A stretch of 64,000 nucleotides of DNA from Achromobacter seleniivolatilans (GTDB lineage: Bacteria > Pseudomonadota > Gammaproteobacteria > Burkholderiales > Burkholderiaceae_B): assembly GCF_030864005.1 (NCBI RefSeq), contig NZ_CP132976.1, forward strand, positions 3,844,001 through 3,908,000, written 5' to 3'. Position 1 is the stretch's first letter; each line of letters starts with the position of its first letter. The notes beneath the pieces were generated by a model that was given only the letters and a program-made list of their open reading frames with translations, ran no database searches and was not told the DNA's origin. Position numbers and translations under genes: made by a program. Positions 31,450 to 40,531 of the stretch are shown here, in pieces.

Positions 31450-33150
31450 ATGGATACCCCCGTCAAGACTATTGCCCCCGCCGTCACAACGGTTCCAGAC
31501 TCCCGCGGGCTGAATTTGTTCAACGCCGATCCGTACGCGGCGGCCCTGAGCCAGCGCTATCTGCCCCCCGCACTGCACGCTCACCTGTTGCCGCATCTGG
31601 AACGGCTGGGCGGACTTGCTGGCGGCGCGATGGACGCACTTGCTGCGACGGCGGACAAGCATCCGCCCACGTTGTCGGTGCGCAGCCGGGCCGGTACGGA
31701 CGAGTCCCGCGTCGACAAACACCCGGCCTACGTTGAACTGGAACGCCTGGCGTACAGCGAATTCGGCCTTGCAGCGCTATCCCATCGCGGCGGAGTATTG
31801 GGCTGGCCCGAGCCCATGCCCGCAGCAGCGAAATACGCGCTCAGCCACCTTTTCGTGCAGGCGGAATTTGGCCTGTGCTGCCCGGTCAGCATGACTGATT
31901 CGCTGGCACGCACCCTGCGCAAGTTCGGTGACCCGGCGCTGGTCGAACGCGTTTTGCCGCAAGTCACGTCCCAGGATTTCGATACGCTGCGCCAAGGCGC
32001 CATGTTCATGACGGAACAAGGCGCGGGTTCGGACGTCAGCGCCACCGAAGTCACCGCCGAAGCCCAAAGCGACGGCACCTGGCTTATCCACGGCGACAAA
32101 TGGTTCTGCTCGAACCCGGACGCGGGTTTTGCCATGGTGCTGGCTCGCAGTGAACCGCAAGCGGGCCTGAAAGGCGTATCGCTCTTTCTGCTGCCGCGCG
32201 ACCTGGCCGATGGCACACACAACCACTACCGCATCCTGCGTCTTAAAGACAAGCTGGGCACGCGGTCGATGGCAAGCGGTGAAATCCGGCTGGAAGGCGC
32301 CGTGGCTTGGCTGGTTGGCGAACGCGGCCGCGGCTTCAAGCATATGGCCGACATGATCAACAACTCGCGCCTGTCCAACGGCATGCGTGCCGCCGGCCTG
32401 ATGCGCCGTGCGGTCACGGAAGCCATCTACGTGTCGCAACACCGCCGCGCCTTCGGCAAACGCCTGATCGATATGCCGCTGATGCGGCGCCAACTGGTCA
32501 AGATGACCGTCTGGGCAGAGCAGGCTCGCAGCGTCATGTTCCAAACGGCGCGCGCCTTGGCCGATGCCGACCACGGCGCGGCCGATCCCGCGCTGGCCCG
32601 CATCCTGACCCCGCTGATCAAATTCCGCGCCTGCCGCGACGCCCGCAAGGTAACGGGCGACGCCATGGAAGTACGCGGCGGCTGCGGCTACATCGAAGAA
32701 TGGACCGAACCCCGTCTGGTGCGCGACGCGCATCTGGGTTCTATCTGGGAAGGCACCAGCAACATTGTGGCGCTGGACGTGCTGCGCGCCATCAAGAAAG
32801 AAAACTCGCTGCCAGCGCTACGGGCGCACATCGAACGCCTGCTGACGGAAGGCGCGCCTTGCGCCCCGGCATTGGCCGCGCTACAGGCAGAGGCGCTGGA
32901 CAAGACCTTTGCGCTGGCCGACCATGCGGCCCAAAACGATCACGCCGAACTGGCGCGGCAGGCGGCCTCGCTGCTGTACCACGCGGTGTCCATGGCCGCG
33001 CTGCGATGGGAAGCCACAGGCGCCGGGCTGGAAAGCCGGGCTGTGCTGGCCGATCAGGTGCTGATCCACCGCCTTGCGCCACGCGACCCCTTCGCCATCC
33101 CCGAAGACGAAAGCGCGGCCTGCCAGACCATCTTGCAGTACGCGCTGTAA
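31450..33150 (+). CDS. Acyl-CoA dehydrogenase, AidB-like subfamily
   Basis: The 566-residue flavoprotein is longer than ordinary acyl-CoA dehydrogenases (about 390). It has the AidB-like layout: an extended N-terminus, the FAD/substrate motif FMTEQGAGSDVSATE, and HLGSIWEGTSNIVALDVLRA with the glutamate of the EGT motif. AidB itself binds DNA and is alkylation-induced; many relatives instead serve acid catabolism. The adjacent CoA-transferase and Bug protein favour a catabolic role here. I used the ATG at 31450 with AGGA about 8 bases upstream; a GTG 15 bases earlier is possible. Confidence 0.85.
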   Translation: MDTPVKTIAPAVTTVPDSRGLNLFNADPYAAALSQRYLPPALHAHLLPHLERLGGLAGGAMDALAATADKHPPTLSVRSRAGTDESRVDKHPAYVELERLAYSEFGLAALSHRGGVLGWPEPMPAAAKYALSHLFVQAEFGLCCPVSMTDSLARTLRKFGDPALVERVLPQVTSQDFDTLRQGAMFMTEQGAGSDVSATEVTAEAQSDGTWLIHGDKWFCSNPDAGFAMVLARSEPQAGLKGVSLFLLPRDLADGTHNHYRILRLKDKLGTRSMASGEIRLEGAVAWLVGERGRGFKHMADMINNSRLSNGMRAAGLMRRAVTEAIYVSQHRRAFGKRLIDMPLMRRQLVKMTVWAEQARSVMFQTARALADADHGAADPALARILTPLIKFRACRDARKVTGDAMEVRGGCGYIEEWTEPRLVRDAHLGSIWEGTSNIVALDVLRAIKKENSLPALRAHIERLLTEGAPCAPALAALQAEALDKTFALADHAAQNDHAELARQAASLLYHAVSMAALRWEATGAGLESRAVLADQVLIHRLAPRDPFAIPEDESAACQTILQYAL

Positions 33151-33222
33151 GAAGCGCCGCTAAACACGCTGACTGCCTCTGACGAAGACGTTTTTATCAG
33201 AGCGCAGCGCAGCGATAAAGAA

Positions 33223-33242
33223 CGCCGGCGGCACAGCCGGCG
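33223..33242 (+). other. Hairpin immediately before the Bug gene ribosome site
   Basis: CGCCGGC at 33223-33229 pairs perfectly with GCCGGCG at 33236-33242 around a 6-base loop. There is no U tract, so it is not a typical terminator. It lies about 10 bases before the AGGAG of the next gene. It may stabilise mRNA or set expression of the binding protein relative to the dehydrogenase gene upstream. Confidence 0.45.
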
Positions 33243-33262
33243 CATCCCTACAGGAGACAAAC

Positions 33263-34246
33263 ATGAAGCCCTTTTTTGCCCCCCTGCTGCTCGCAGCCGC
33301 CGTCATTGCAGCCCCCGCGTCGTCCGCCATGGCCGCCGATGCCTATCCCACGGCGCGTCCCATCACGCTGGTCGTGCCCTTCCCGCCCGGCGGTCCCACC
33401 GACGCGTTGGCGCGGCGGCTGGCCGAAAAACTGCGTGAGCCCTTGAAGCAGAACGTCATTGTTGAAAATCGCAGCGGCGCAGGCGGCAATATCGGATCGG
33501 AATACGTGGCGTCGGCCAAGCCCGACGGCTACACCATGTTGTTCGGCACGTCGGGCCCGCTGGCGATCAATGTCAGTCTGTACAAGAAGCAGAACTACAA
33601 CCCCGAAACCAGCTTCGCGCCGATCATCCGCATCGGCCATCTGCCCAATATCCTGGTCGTGAACCCGTCGGTACCAGCGAACAATGCGCAGGAACTGATC
33701 GCCTACGCAAAGAAGAACCCCGACAGGCTCAGCTACGCCTCGTCCGGCAACGGCGCCTCGTCCCATCTGGCGGGCATTCTGTTCAACCGCATGGCCGACA
33801 CCAAGATCATGCACATTCCGTACAAGGGCACGGGGCCGGCGTTGAACGACTTGTTGGGCGGACAGGTATCGATGTCCTTCACCGACATCCTGACCGCGCT
33901 GCCTTACATCAAGGCGGGCAAGCTGCGCGCCATCGGCCTGGCCAGCGCCCAGCGCTCCGACGCCCTGCCCGACCTGCCGACCTTGTCGGAGCAGGGACTG
34001 AAGGGTTATGACGTTAGCGTCTTCTTCGGCATCGTCGCGCCCAAAGGCACTCCGGACGATATCGTGAACACCTTGAATCAGGCCTTCAAGACTGCGCTTT
34101 CCGACCCTACCGTCGAGCAGACCTTGCGCATGCAGGGCATTGTCGAAGCCCAAGACCAAACCCCGCAGGGCTTGGCCACTTTCATCACCGCTGAAGTGCC
34201 CAAATGGCGCGACCTCATCACCAGCGCCAACGTTTCCATTGACTGA
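33263..34246 (+). CDS. Tripartite tricarboxylate transporter substrate-binding protein (Bug/TctC family)
   Basis: The 327-residue periplasmic protein has a Sec signal peptide ending near AMAADAYP. The Bug landmarks follow: PITLVVPFPPGGPTDALARR, then NIGSEYVASAKPDGYTMLFGT, then HIPYKGTGPALNDLLGG. These proteins bind carboxylates by two ordered waters and hand them to a TctAB permease or to sensors; many are orphans, as here, with no tctAB nearby. A good AGGAG site precedes the start. Its position between an acyl-CoA dehydrogenase and a CoA-transferase suggests it captures the acid that pathway degrades. Confidence 0.92.
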   Translation: MKPFFAPLLLAAAVIAAPASSAMAADAYPTARPITLVVPFPPGGPTDALARRLAEKLREPLKQNVIVENRSGAGGNIGSEYVASAKPDGYTMLFGTSGPLAINVSLYKKQNYNPETSFAPIIRIGHLPNILVVNPSVPANNAQELIAYAKKNPDRLSYASSGNGASSHLAGILFNRMADTKIMHIPYKGTGPALNDLLGGQVSMSFTDILTALPYIKAGKLRAIGLASAQRSDALPDLPTLSEQGLKGYDVSVFFGIVAPKGTPDDIVNTLNQAFKTALSDPTVEQTLRMQGIVEAQDQTPQGLATFITAEVPKWRDLITSANVSID

Positions 34247-34259
34247 AGCTGAATCCCAC

Positions 34260-35387
34260 ATGGCCCCAACCCTACCGAATGCCGGCGCCCTGGCCGGATG
34301 CAAAGTGATCGATCTGTCCCGCGTTCTGGGCGGTCCTTATTGCACGCAGATTCTGGCCGATCACGGCGCCGACGTACTGAAGATCGAGCCGCCCGGCGGC
34401 GACGAAACCCGGGGCTGGGGCCCGCCCTTTCTGGGCGACACGGCGTCCTACTTCATTGGCGTCAATCGCAACAAAGAAGGCATGACCCTAGACCTGTCGC
34501 AGCCATCGGGCCAAGAGTTGCTGCGCCACTTGTTGGCGGATGCCGACGTGCTGGTCGAGAACTTCAAGCCAGGCACGCTGGAAAAATGGGGCTTGGGTTA
34601 TGACGCCTTGAACGAGGCCTTTCCCAAGCTGATCCACTGCCGCGTCAGCGGCTTTGGATCAGACGGTCCGCTAGGGGGACTGCCCGGTTATGACGCCTGC
34701 GCGCAAGCCATGTGCGGATTGATGAGTGTGAACGGCGACGCCGACGGCGATGCCACACGTGTGGGACTGCCGGTGGTAGACATGGTGACGGGCTTGAACG
34801 CAGCTGTTGCCATTCTGCTGGCATTGAACGAACGCGGCCGCAGCGGTTTGGGGCAATTCCTGGATATCACGCTATACGACTGCGCGCTGTCGTTGTTGCA
34901 TCCGCATGCCGCCAACTATTTCTACAGCGGCAACGTGCCCAAGCGCAGCGGCAACGCGCATCCGAACATCGCCCCTTACGAAACGCTGCCGACTGCCAGC
35001 GGCCCGATCTTTCTGGCCGTCGGCAACAACCGGCAATTCGCGCTGCTGGCGCAAACGCTCAACGCGCCAGCCATGGCGACGGACACGCGTTACGCCTCCA
35101 ACGCGGACCGCCTGCAACACCGCCAAGCATTACGTGATGATCTGTCTGCACTGTTGGCAGATCAGGATGCCGCCGCGCTGTCCGACCGTTTGCTGCGCGC
35201 AGGCGTTCCGGCAGCTGCGGTGCAGACCGTGGATCAGGCCTTGGCGCATCCGCACACCAAGCATCGCGGCATGGTGCTTGAACACGGCGAATACCGAGGC
35301 GTGGGTTCCCCGATCAAGCTGTCTCGAACCCCGGCATCGTTGCGCAAATTACCTCCTGCGCTGGCGCCGCTATCCCATCAAGAATGA
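34260..35387 (+). CDS. CaiB/BaiF family (class III) CoA-transferase
   Basis: The 375-residue enzyme has the family N-terminus VIDLSRVLGGPYCTQILADHGADVLKIE. It also has NRNKEGMTLDLSQ, with VENFKPGTLEKWGLGYD, where class III enzymes place the catalytic Asp further on (GLPGYDACAQAMCG). It moves CoA between carboxylic acids through acyl-aspartyl anhydrides. The start at 34260 lies 13 bases after the Bug gene; an upstream in-frame start would overlap that gene by about 100 bases. It ends 18 bases before a strong terminator. Confidence 0.9.
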   Translation: MAPTLPNAGALAGCKVIDLSRVLGGPYCTQILADHGADVLKIEPPGGDETRGWGPPFLGDTASYFIGVNRNKEGMTLDLSQPSGQELLRHLLADADVLVENFKPGTLEKWGLGYDALNEAFPKLIHCRVSGFGSDGPLGGLPGYDACAQAMCGLMSVNGDADGDATRVGLPVVDMVTGLNAAVAILLALNERGRSGLGQFLDITLYDCALSLLHPHAANYFYSGNVPKRSGNAHPNIAPYETLPTASGPIFLAVGNNRQFALLAQTLNAPAMATDTRYASNADRLQHRQALRDDLSALLADQDAAALSDRLLRAGVPAAAVQTVDQALAHPHTKHRGMVLEHGEYRGVGSPIKLSRTPASLRKLPPALAPLSHQE

Positions 35388-35405
35388 CGCTACGCGTAGT
35401 CTCTC

Positions 35406-35430
35406 GCCCGGCTCACGCCGGGCTTTTTTT
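35406..35430 (+). terminator. Intrinsic terminator of the acyl-CoA dehydrogenase-Bug-CoA-transferase operon
   Basis: GCCCGGC (35406-35412), loop TCAC, GCCGGGC (35417-35423) and seven T residues (35424-35430) make a textbook Rho-independent terminator on the plus strand, 18 bases after the CoA-transferase stop. Confidence 0.93.
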
Positions 35431-35484
35431 GACGGTTCGCCAAAGGGCCCGCCGCAAGAGTAAAACCCGTTGGAAAAGGTGTTA

Positions 35485-37242
35485 TCAGCCGCCCTTGGCC
35501 AGACCTTCGCGGCGCGGGTCCACGCCGCCTTGCAGGCCCTGATCATCGATGACGATGCCGTGAATGCCGCTGGGAAACTCGGTGATGTGCACCGGGTGCC
35601 CCATGCGTTCAAGCGCGGGCGCCAAGGCTTCCAGCGCTGTGCCTTTCTCAAGCTCGGTGTCTTTATTGCGACTGCCCATGTTGGGCAGCGAAATCGCCGT
35701 CTGAATATCCAGCCCCCAGTCCAGAACACCCACAAGCGTCTTGGCGACGTAGTTGATGATGGCGCTTCCGCCGGGCGAGCCCACCAGCATGTAGGGCTTG
35801 CCATCGCGCAGCACGATCATTGGCGCCATGGCGCTGCGCGGCCGCTTGCCCGGTTCAATGCGATTGGCGACAAGCCGGCCTTCGGGATCTTTGAACGATG
35901 ATGAAAAGTCCGTCATTTCGTTATTCAGCAGAAATCCGCGCACGAAGATCTTGCTGCCGAATTCGCTTTCAATCGTGGTCGTCATGGTCAACGCATTACC
36001 CTGATCATCCACCGCCACCAGATGACTCGTGGACGGCAATTCCAGCGCATTGTCACGGCCCAGCGACAGCAGCTTGCCTTCCGGGTCTCCGGGCAGTGCT
36101 ACCTTCATGCTGCGGTCGGCCTGGATCAAGGCGCCCCGCTTGCGCAGGTAGGCCGGGTCCAACATGGCGCGCACAGGCACCTGCACGAAATCCGGGTCCG
36201 CTACGTAAAAGTCTCGATCCGCAAAAGCCAGCCGGCCCGCTTCGGAAAAGTAGTGCACGGCTTGCAGCGAACCGGGCGCATATGAAGCCATGGGGAACTG
36301 CTCGAGCTCGCCCAAGATCTGCAACACGGCGATAGGCCCGCTGCTGGGCGGCGCCATGCCGCACAACTGATAACCCCGATAGGCGCCACAGACGGGCTCG
36401 CGCGTCTTCGCGCGGTAACCCGCCAGATCAGCCAGGCTCAGGTCGCCAGGCGTGGCGTGTCCATGCACGGCGGCGACAATATCGCGTGCGATGCCGCCTT
36501 GGTAGAACGCGTCAGCGCCCTCTTCGGCCACGGCGCGCAAGGTGCGTGCGAATTCCGGATTCTTCAGTACATGCCCCACTGGCCACGGCGCGCCATCCGG
36601 CGCGTAGAAATAAGCGGCGGCGGCAGGCTGCTTGGGCAGCGCCTTGTTGCCGGCCAGCAGCGTGTGCAAACGCGGCGAGACGGCAAAACCTTGTTCAGCC
36701 AAGCGTATCGCCGGCTGGAACAGATCGGCCCAAGGCAGCACGCCCCCGTCCTTGTGCGCTAGTTCCAGACCCCGCAACAGGCCCGGCACGCCCACAGACA
36801 TCCCGTTATTGACTGCCTGCGCAAATGGCACCGGTTTGCCGTGCGCATCCAGAAAGCGATCAGGACGGGCGGCGGCGGGCGCGGTCTCGCGGCTGTCGTA
36901 GGTTTGGATGCGTCCGGTCTTGGCCGAATACATCACCATGAACGCGCCACCGCCGATTCCAGAGGATTGGGGTTCGACCAGATTCAGTACCAGTTGAGTC
37001 GCAATTGCGGCGTCGACCACGCTGCCGCCCCGGCTTAGCATCTCGTCGCCTGCCTGCGTCGCCAGCGGGTTGGCAGACACCATCATGTAATGCTGAGCTC
37101 GGACCACTTCACGCGCGCGGACACCGCTGGCAGCCTCGGGGTTCTGGTCTTCGGCCGCGCGGAAAGACCGCGGCCATGCGGCGGGCGCCGTAGCCATCAA
37201 GACAGCAAGCAGGAAGGCGGCAACGGGCCGGCAGGCGCGCAT
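35485..37242 (-). CDS. ggt: Gamma-glutamyltransferase (glutathione hydrolase proenzyme), periplasmic
   Basis: The 585-residue N-terminal nucleophile hydrolase has a signal peptide (MRACRPVAAFLLAVLMATAPA). The autocleavage site with the catalytic Thr is in ELPSTSHLVAVDDQGNALTM, the glycine-rich loop in VGSPGGSAIINYV, and GIGGGAFMVMYSAKTG is also present. It cleaves gamma-glutamyl bonds of glutathione in the periplasm. I chose the ATG at 37242, preceded by GGAG, because it puts the signal peptide at the very N-terminus; a start 99 bases upstream would mask it. A LysR gene is divergent. Confidence 0.92.
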   Translation of the reverse strand: MRACRPVAAFLLAVLMATAPAAWPRSFRAAEDQNPEAASGVRAREVVRAQHYMMVSANPLATQAGDEMLSRGGSVVDAAIATQLVLNLVEPQSSGIGGGAFMVMYSAKTGRIQTYDSRETAPAAARPDRFLDAHGKPVPFAQAVNNGMSVGVPGLLRGLELAHKDGGVLPWADLFQPAIRLAEQGFAVSPRLHTLLAGNKALPKQPAAAAYFYAPDGAPWPVGHVLKNPEFARTLRAVAEEGADAFYQGGIARDIVAAVHGHATPGDLSLADLAGYRAKTREPVCGAYRGYQLCGMAPPSSGPIAVLQILGELEQFPMASYAPGSLQAVHYFSEAGRLAFADRDFYVADPDFVQVPVRAMLDPAYLRKRGALIQADRSMKVALPGDPEGKLLSLGRDNALELPSTSHLVAVDDQGNALTMTTTIESEFGSKIFVRGFLLNNEMTDFSSSFKDPEGRLVANRIEPGKRPRSAMAPMIVLRDGKPYMLVGSPGGSAIINYVAKTLVGVLDWGLDIQTAISLPNMGSRNKDTELEKGTALEALAPALERMGHPVHITEFPSGIHGIVIDDQGLQGGVDPRREGLAKGG

Positions 37243-37260
37243 GGTCAGCTCCAAAGTAGC

Positions 37261-37274
37261 GCCGGCATGCCGGC
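37261..37274. promoter_or_regulatory. 14-base perfect palindrome upstream of ggt
   Basis: GCCGGCATGCCGGC is a perfect palindrome 18 bases upstream of the ggt start in the ggt/LysR divergent gap. It could be an operator or a leader hairpin. In GC-rich DNA such palindromes also arise by chance. Confidence 0.3.
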
Positions 37275-37383
37275 AGACGTCCATGATAGTCAAGCGGCCT
37301 GCCACTGTCTTGCCGCCGCTGGCTCGTGCCCCGGCGCCCATCCGACATAGAATCGCGGTTTAGACCTAGCCATCCGACGAGTC

Positions 37384-38289
37384 ATGCGCCTGCGCCATAT
37401 CGAGATCTTCGAAGCGATCCGCCGTACCGGTTCATTGACCGAGGCGGCCGCCGCGCTGCATATCTCGCAGCCCGCCGCCAGCAAACTGCTCGCGCATGCC
37501 GAAACCCAATTGGGCTTTAAGCTATTTGAACGTGTCAAAGGCCGGCTGGTCGCGACGCACGAGGCCGAGATCCTGACGCCCGAAGTCGCGCGCCTGAATC
37601 AGGACTTGAACAGTGTGCGCAGGTTGGCCGCCAGCCTGCGAGACCGGCCCAACGCGCATCTGCGCCTGGGCTGCGCCCCTGCCCTCGGGCTGGGGCTGTT
37701 GCCAGGCGTCATCCGAGACAGCCGTGATGCGCAACCTGGCATCACATTCGATATCCACACCCATCACAGCGCGGAACTGGTGCAGGGGCTGCTTACGCGC
37801 GAACTGGACCTGGCCGTCACTTTCGACACGAACGACTATCCCGGCCTGACCCGCATCGGCCTGGGCCATACGGAGCTGGTCTATCTCAGCCGCAAGCCTG
37901 CATCCGGCGCCATGCGCTTGTCGGAACTGCAAACACTGTCTGGCAATACGCTGATCGTGCTGGACGCCGGCGATGCGTCCGGGGCGCTATTGCAGCTGGC
38001 GCTGGATGCGCAAGGGCTGACGCCGGACGTCGCCATTCAGGTGCAGACCCACTATGTAGCCTGCGCGCTGGTGGATGCCGGTTGCGGCGACGCCATCGTC
38101 GACGCCATTACTGCGCAGGCCATGCTGCGGCCAGGCATGGTCTTGCGCCGTCTGGAACCCGCGTTGCGCGTGCCACTCAGCATCATGGTCCGCAATCAAG
38201 ATCCGTTGTCCGCCTTGCATCGTGACCTGATCGACCGGCTGCGCGCCGCTTGCGACACACGCCTGGCGGCGCTGGCAGACATGACCTGA
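37384..38289 (+). CDS. LysR-family transcriptional regulator
   Basis: The 301-residue regulator begins MRLRHIEIFEAIRRTGSLTEAA with ALHISQPAASKLLAHAETQLG, a clear LysR helix-turn-helix, followed by a periplasmic-binding-protein-like effector domain (HHSAELVQGLLTRELDLAVT). It is divergent from ggt and converges on the Bug gene at 38383. It may regulate ggt; the effector is unknown. Confidence 0.88.
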   Translation: MRLRHIEIFEAIRRTGSLTEAAAALHISQPAASKLLAHAETQLGFKLFERVKGRLVATHEAEILTPEVARLNQDLNSVRRLAASLRDRPNAHLRLGCAPALGLGLLPGVIRDSRDAQPGITFDIHTHHSAELVQGLLTRELDLAVTFDTNDYPGLTRIGLGHTELVYLSRKPASGAMRLSELQTLSGNTLIVLDAGDASGALLQLALDAQGLTPDVAIQVQTHYVACALVDAGCGDAIVDAITAQAMLRPGMVLRRLEPALRVPLSIMVRNQDPLSALHRDLIDRLRAACDTRLAALADMT

Positions 38290-38313
38290 GCGCGCCAGAC
38301 GCGCCAAACGATA

Positions 38314-38335
38314 AGGGGCGCCCGAAGGCGCCCCT
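38314..38335. terminator. Bidirectional terminator hairpin between LysR and the Bug gene
   Basis: AGGGGCGCC (38314-38322) pairs perfectly with GGCGCCCCT (38327-38335) around a CGAA loop; on the minus strand the loop reads TTCG, a very stable tetraloop. The U tract is short on both strands, so termination may be partial. It lies between convergent genes. Confidence 0.7.
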
Positions 38336-38382
38336 GAATACTTAGCAGCAGAAGCAGGCGTGAGGGCCTGCCCCGCGCAGCA

Positions 38383-39375
38383 TCAATCCAGCTTGATGTT
38401 CTGCTTCTTCACGACGTCTTGCGCCCAATCAAACTGCTCTTTGATTTCCTTGGCGAACTCTTCCGGCGTGTTGCCCGACGGAGCCGAGCCCTGGTCGTCC
38501 AGCGCCTTGATGACCTTCGGGTCCTTCAAGGCCACGACAGCAGCGTCACGCAGCTTGTTCACGACTTCCATCGGCGTGCCCTTGGGGGCCAGCAGACCGT
38601 ACCAGACGGGCTGGTTCAGCACCGGGAAACCAGCTTCCTTGAACGTCGGAACGCCCTTGACTGCCGCAATTTCGTCAGGCCATGCAATGGCCATGGCGCG
38701 CAGCTTGCCCGCCTGGATTTGCGGCATCGACGACGGCAGGTTGTCGAACAGGATTTCGATCTGGCCGCCGACGGCATCCGCCACGGCCGGGCCAGAGCCC
38801 TTGTAGGGCACGTGCACAATATCCGTGCCCGTGGCCATCTTGAACGATTCGCCCATCAAGTGCAGCACGCCGCAAGTGCCCGAGCTGCCATACGAGTACT
38901 TGCCGGGATTCTTCTTCAGTTCTTCGATGAAGCCCTTGAAGTCCTTGGCCGGAAACTTCGGATTCACTGCCACCACGTTGGCGGTGTTGGCGAAGTTGGT
39001 GACCGGCTGGAAGTCCTTGATCGGATCGTACGGCAGATCCTTCGGACGGCAAGCCGGGTTCACAGCCATCGTCGACACGGTAGCGATGGACAGCGTGTAG
39101 CCGTCGGCATCCGCGCGCGCGGCTTCGGATGCGCCAATCGCGCCACCCGCACCGCCCTTGTTTTCCACAACCATCGGCTGGCCAAGTTCCTGGCTCATGC
39201 GCTGCGTCACCAGACGCGCGATGATGTCGGTGGAACCGCCGGGCGCGAACGGAACGATCACGCGGATGGGTTTGCTGGGGTACTTGTCGGCAGCATGCGC
39301 GACCGAGGCGCCAAGCGTGCCGGCGGCGCCGGTTGCCACGGCGATAGCCACGGCCAGGGAGCGAACTTTATTCAT
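38383..39375 (-). CDS. Tripartite tricarboxylate transporter substrate-binding protein (Bug/TctC family)
   Basis: The 330-residue periplasmic binding protein has a Sec signal peptide cleaved near SVAHAADKYPSKPI. The Bug blocks follow: IRVIVPFAPGGSTDIIARLV, then NKGGAGGAIGASEAARADADG, then HVPYKGSGPAVADAVGG. A strong GGAGG site precedes the ATG at 39375. No TctA or TctB genes are nearby, so it is an orphan binding protein, common in Alcaligenaceae. A TetR-type operator lies 36 bases upstream, suggesting inducible expression. Confidence 0.92.
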   Translation of the reverse strand: MNKVRSLAVAIAVATGAAGTLGASVAHAADKYPSKPIRVIVPFAPGGSTDIIARLVTQRMSQELGQPMVVENKGGAGGAIGASEAARADADGYTLSIATVSTMAVNPACRPKDLPYDPIKDFQPVTNFANTANVVAVNPKFPAKDFKGFIEELKKNPGKYSYGSSGTCGVLHLMGESFKMATGTDIVHVPYKGSGPAVADAVGGQIEILFDNLPSSMPQIQAGKLRAMAIAWPDEIAAVKGVPTFKEAGFPVLNQPVWYGLLAPKGTPMEVVNKLRDAAVVALKDPKVIKALDDQGSAPSGNTPEEFAKEIKEQFDWAQDVVKKQNIKLD

Positions 39376-39410
39376 AGGTGTGTTTCCTCCAAGATTGCGA
39401 GCCCGTATGT

Positions 39411-39423
39411 AAACGGACCGTTT
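39411..39423. promoter_or_regulatory. TetR-type operator candidate upstream of the Bug gene
   Basis: AAACGG-A-CCGTTT is a perfect 6-base inverted repeat with a single central base, the form of many TetR-family operators. It lies 36 bases upstream of the Bug start, in the expected promoter zone. No TetR gene lies in the window, so the regulator would act from elsewhere. Confidence 0.5.
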
Positions 39424-39620
39424 TGAGATGGTCGCGTCTGTAGACGGGCCAGCAGATAACGGTGGGGGCGCATTGCATCTGTACAGTGTGAATCGCACTG
39501 CGTTTATAGGTTGCTTGTGGCAGACGCGCCCGCCGGAATGACGGAGAATAGCAGCAAATGCTTACACCCGCATAGGCGCGCCGATCCCCGGCCAACGCTC
39601 TACAAAAACACTCCTGAGAC

Positions 39621-40520
39621 ATGTCGGTTGCCCTTCTGGTTTTCCCTGATTTCATGCTGGTTGCGCTGGGTTGGGCGCTGCGTCACAAGCTGGGTTTCAC
39701 GCGTGAATTTTTTGCGGGCACCGAGCGCCTTGTGTACTTCGTGCTGTTCCCTGCGTTGCTGTTTCAATCCATTCTGCGTACGCCGATCACGGCAGGCAAT
39801 GCGGCCATGTTGTTGCAGGCAACGGCGGCCGTTGTGGCGGCAGGCGTAGCGATGGCCTGGCTTGCCGGACTGGTGCTGCGGCCGTCCTCGCTGGGCCTGG
39901 CGTCTTCTGCCCAATGCGGCTTCCGCTTCAACACTTATATCGGGCTGGCGCTATCAGCCAGTCTGGCGGGCGCACAAGGCCAGACGGTGATGGCGCTGAT
40001 TATCGGCTTCGCGGTACCCATGGCCAATGTGGCCGCGGTCTATGGCCTGGCGCGGCACAGCGGCGGCAATCTGTTGCGCGAACTGGCGCGCAACCCGCTG
40101 GTGATCTCCACGCTGGCCGGTCTGGCCTGCAATCTGGCTGGCCTGCATTTGCCCGGCCCCGTCGACACCGTGCTGGTCCGGCTGGGCGCGGCCGCCATCG
40201 CGCTGGGCATTCTTTGCGTGGGGGCCAGTTTGGCGTGGGAAGGCGGCAAGGGCTATGGGTCGCTGATCGCGTGGATGCTGGCAGTCAAGCTCATTGCGCT
40301 GCCCGCCGTGGCATTGCTGGTGGCGCATTTGCTGAACCTGCCGCCGCTGGAAGCGCAGATGCTGCTGCTGTTCGCGGCGCTGCCCACCGCGTCCGCCGCC
40401 TACGTGCTGGCGATGCGCATGGGCGGCGACGGCCGCATGGTGGCCGTTCTGATTTCTTTGGGCACGTTGTTTTCAGCGGTCACGATTCCGATGTGGCTGC
40501 TGTTCACCGGCCACGTCTGA
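39621..40520 (+). CDS. AEC family transporter (auxin efflux carrier / malonate transporter type)
   Basis: The 299-residue inner-membrane protein has about 8-10 hydrophobic segments and the AEC features RFNTYIGLALSASLAGAQG in the first half and LFAALPTASAAYVLAMRMGGD in the second. AEC proteins carry organic acids such as malonate or malate in bacteria. The gene is divergent from the Bug gene and has no pathway partner beside it. The substrate is unknown. Confidence 0.85.
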   Translation: MSVALLVFPDFMLVALGWALRHKLGFTREFFAGTERLVYFVLFPALLFQSILRTPITAGNAAMLLQATAAVVAAGVAMAWLAGLVLRPSSLGLASSAQCGFRFNTYIGLALSASLAGAQGQTVMALIIGFAVPMANVAAVYGLARHSGGNLLRELARNPLVISTLAGLACNLAGLHLPGPVDTVLVRLGAAAIALGILCVGASLAWEGGKGYGSLIAWMLAVKLIALPAVALLVAHLLNLPPLEAQMLLLFAALPTASAAYVLAMRMGGDGRMVAVLISLGTLFSAVTIPMWLLFTGHV

Positions 40521-40531
40521 CAGCCAAAGAA

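Noticed and set aside
31450..33150. AidB as a DNA-alkylation response protein
   Set aside because: Family resemblance is real, but the operon partners (Bug protein, CoA-transferase, LysR) indicate acid catabolism, and no Ada box is visible; annotated as AidB-like dehydrogenase only.
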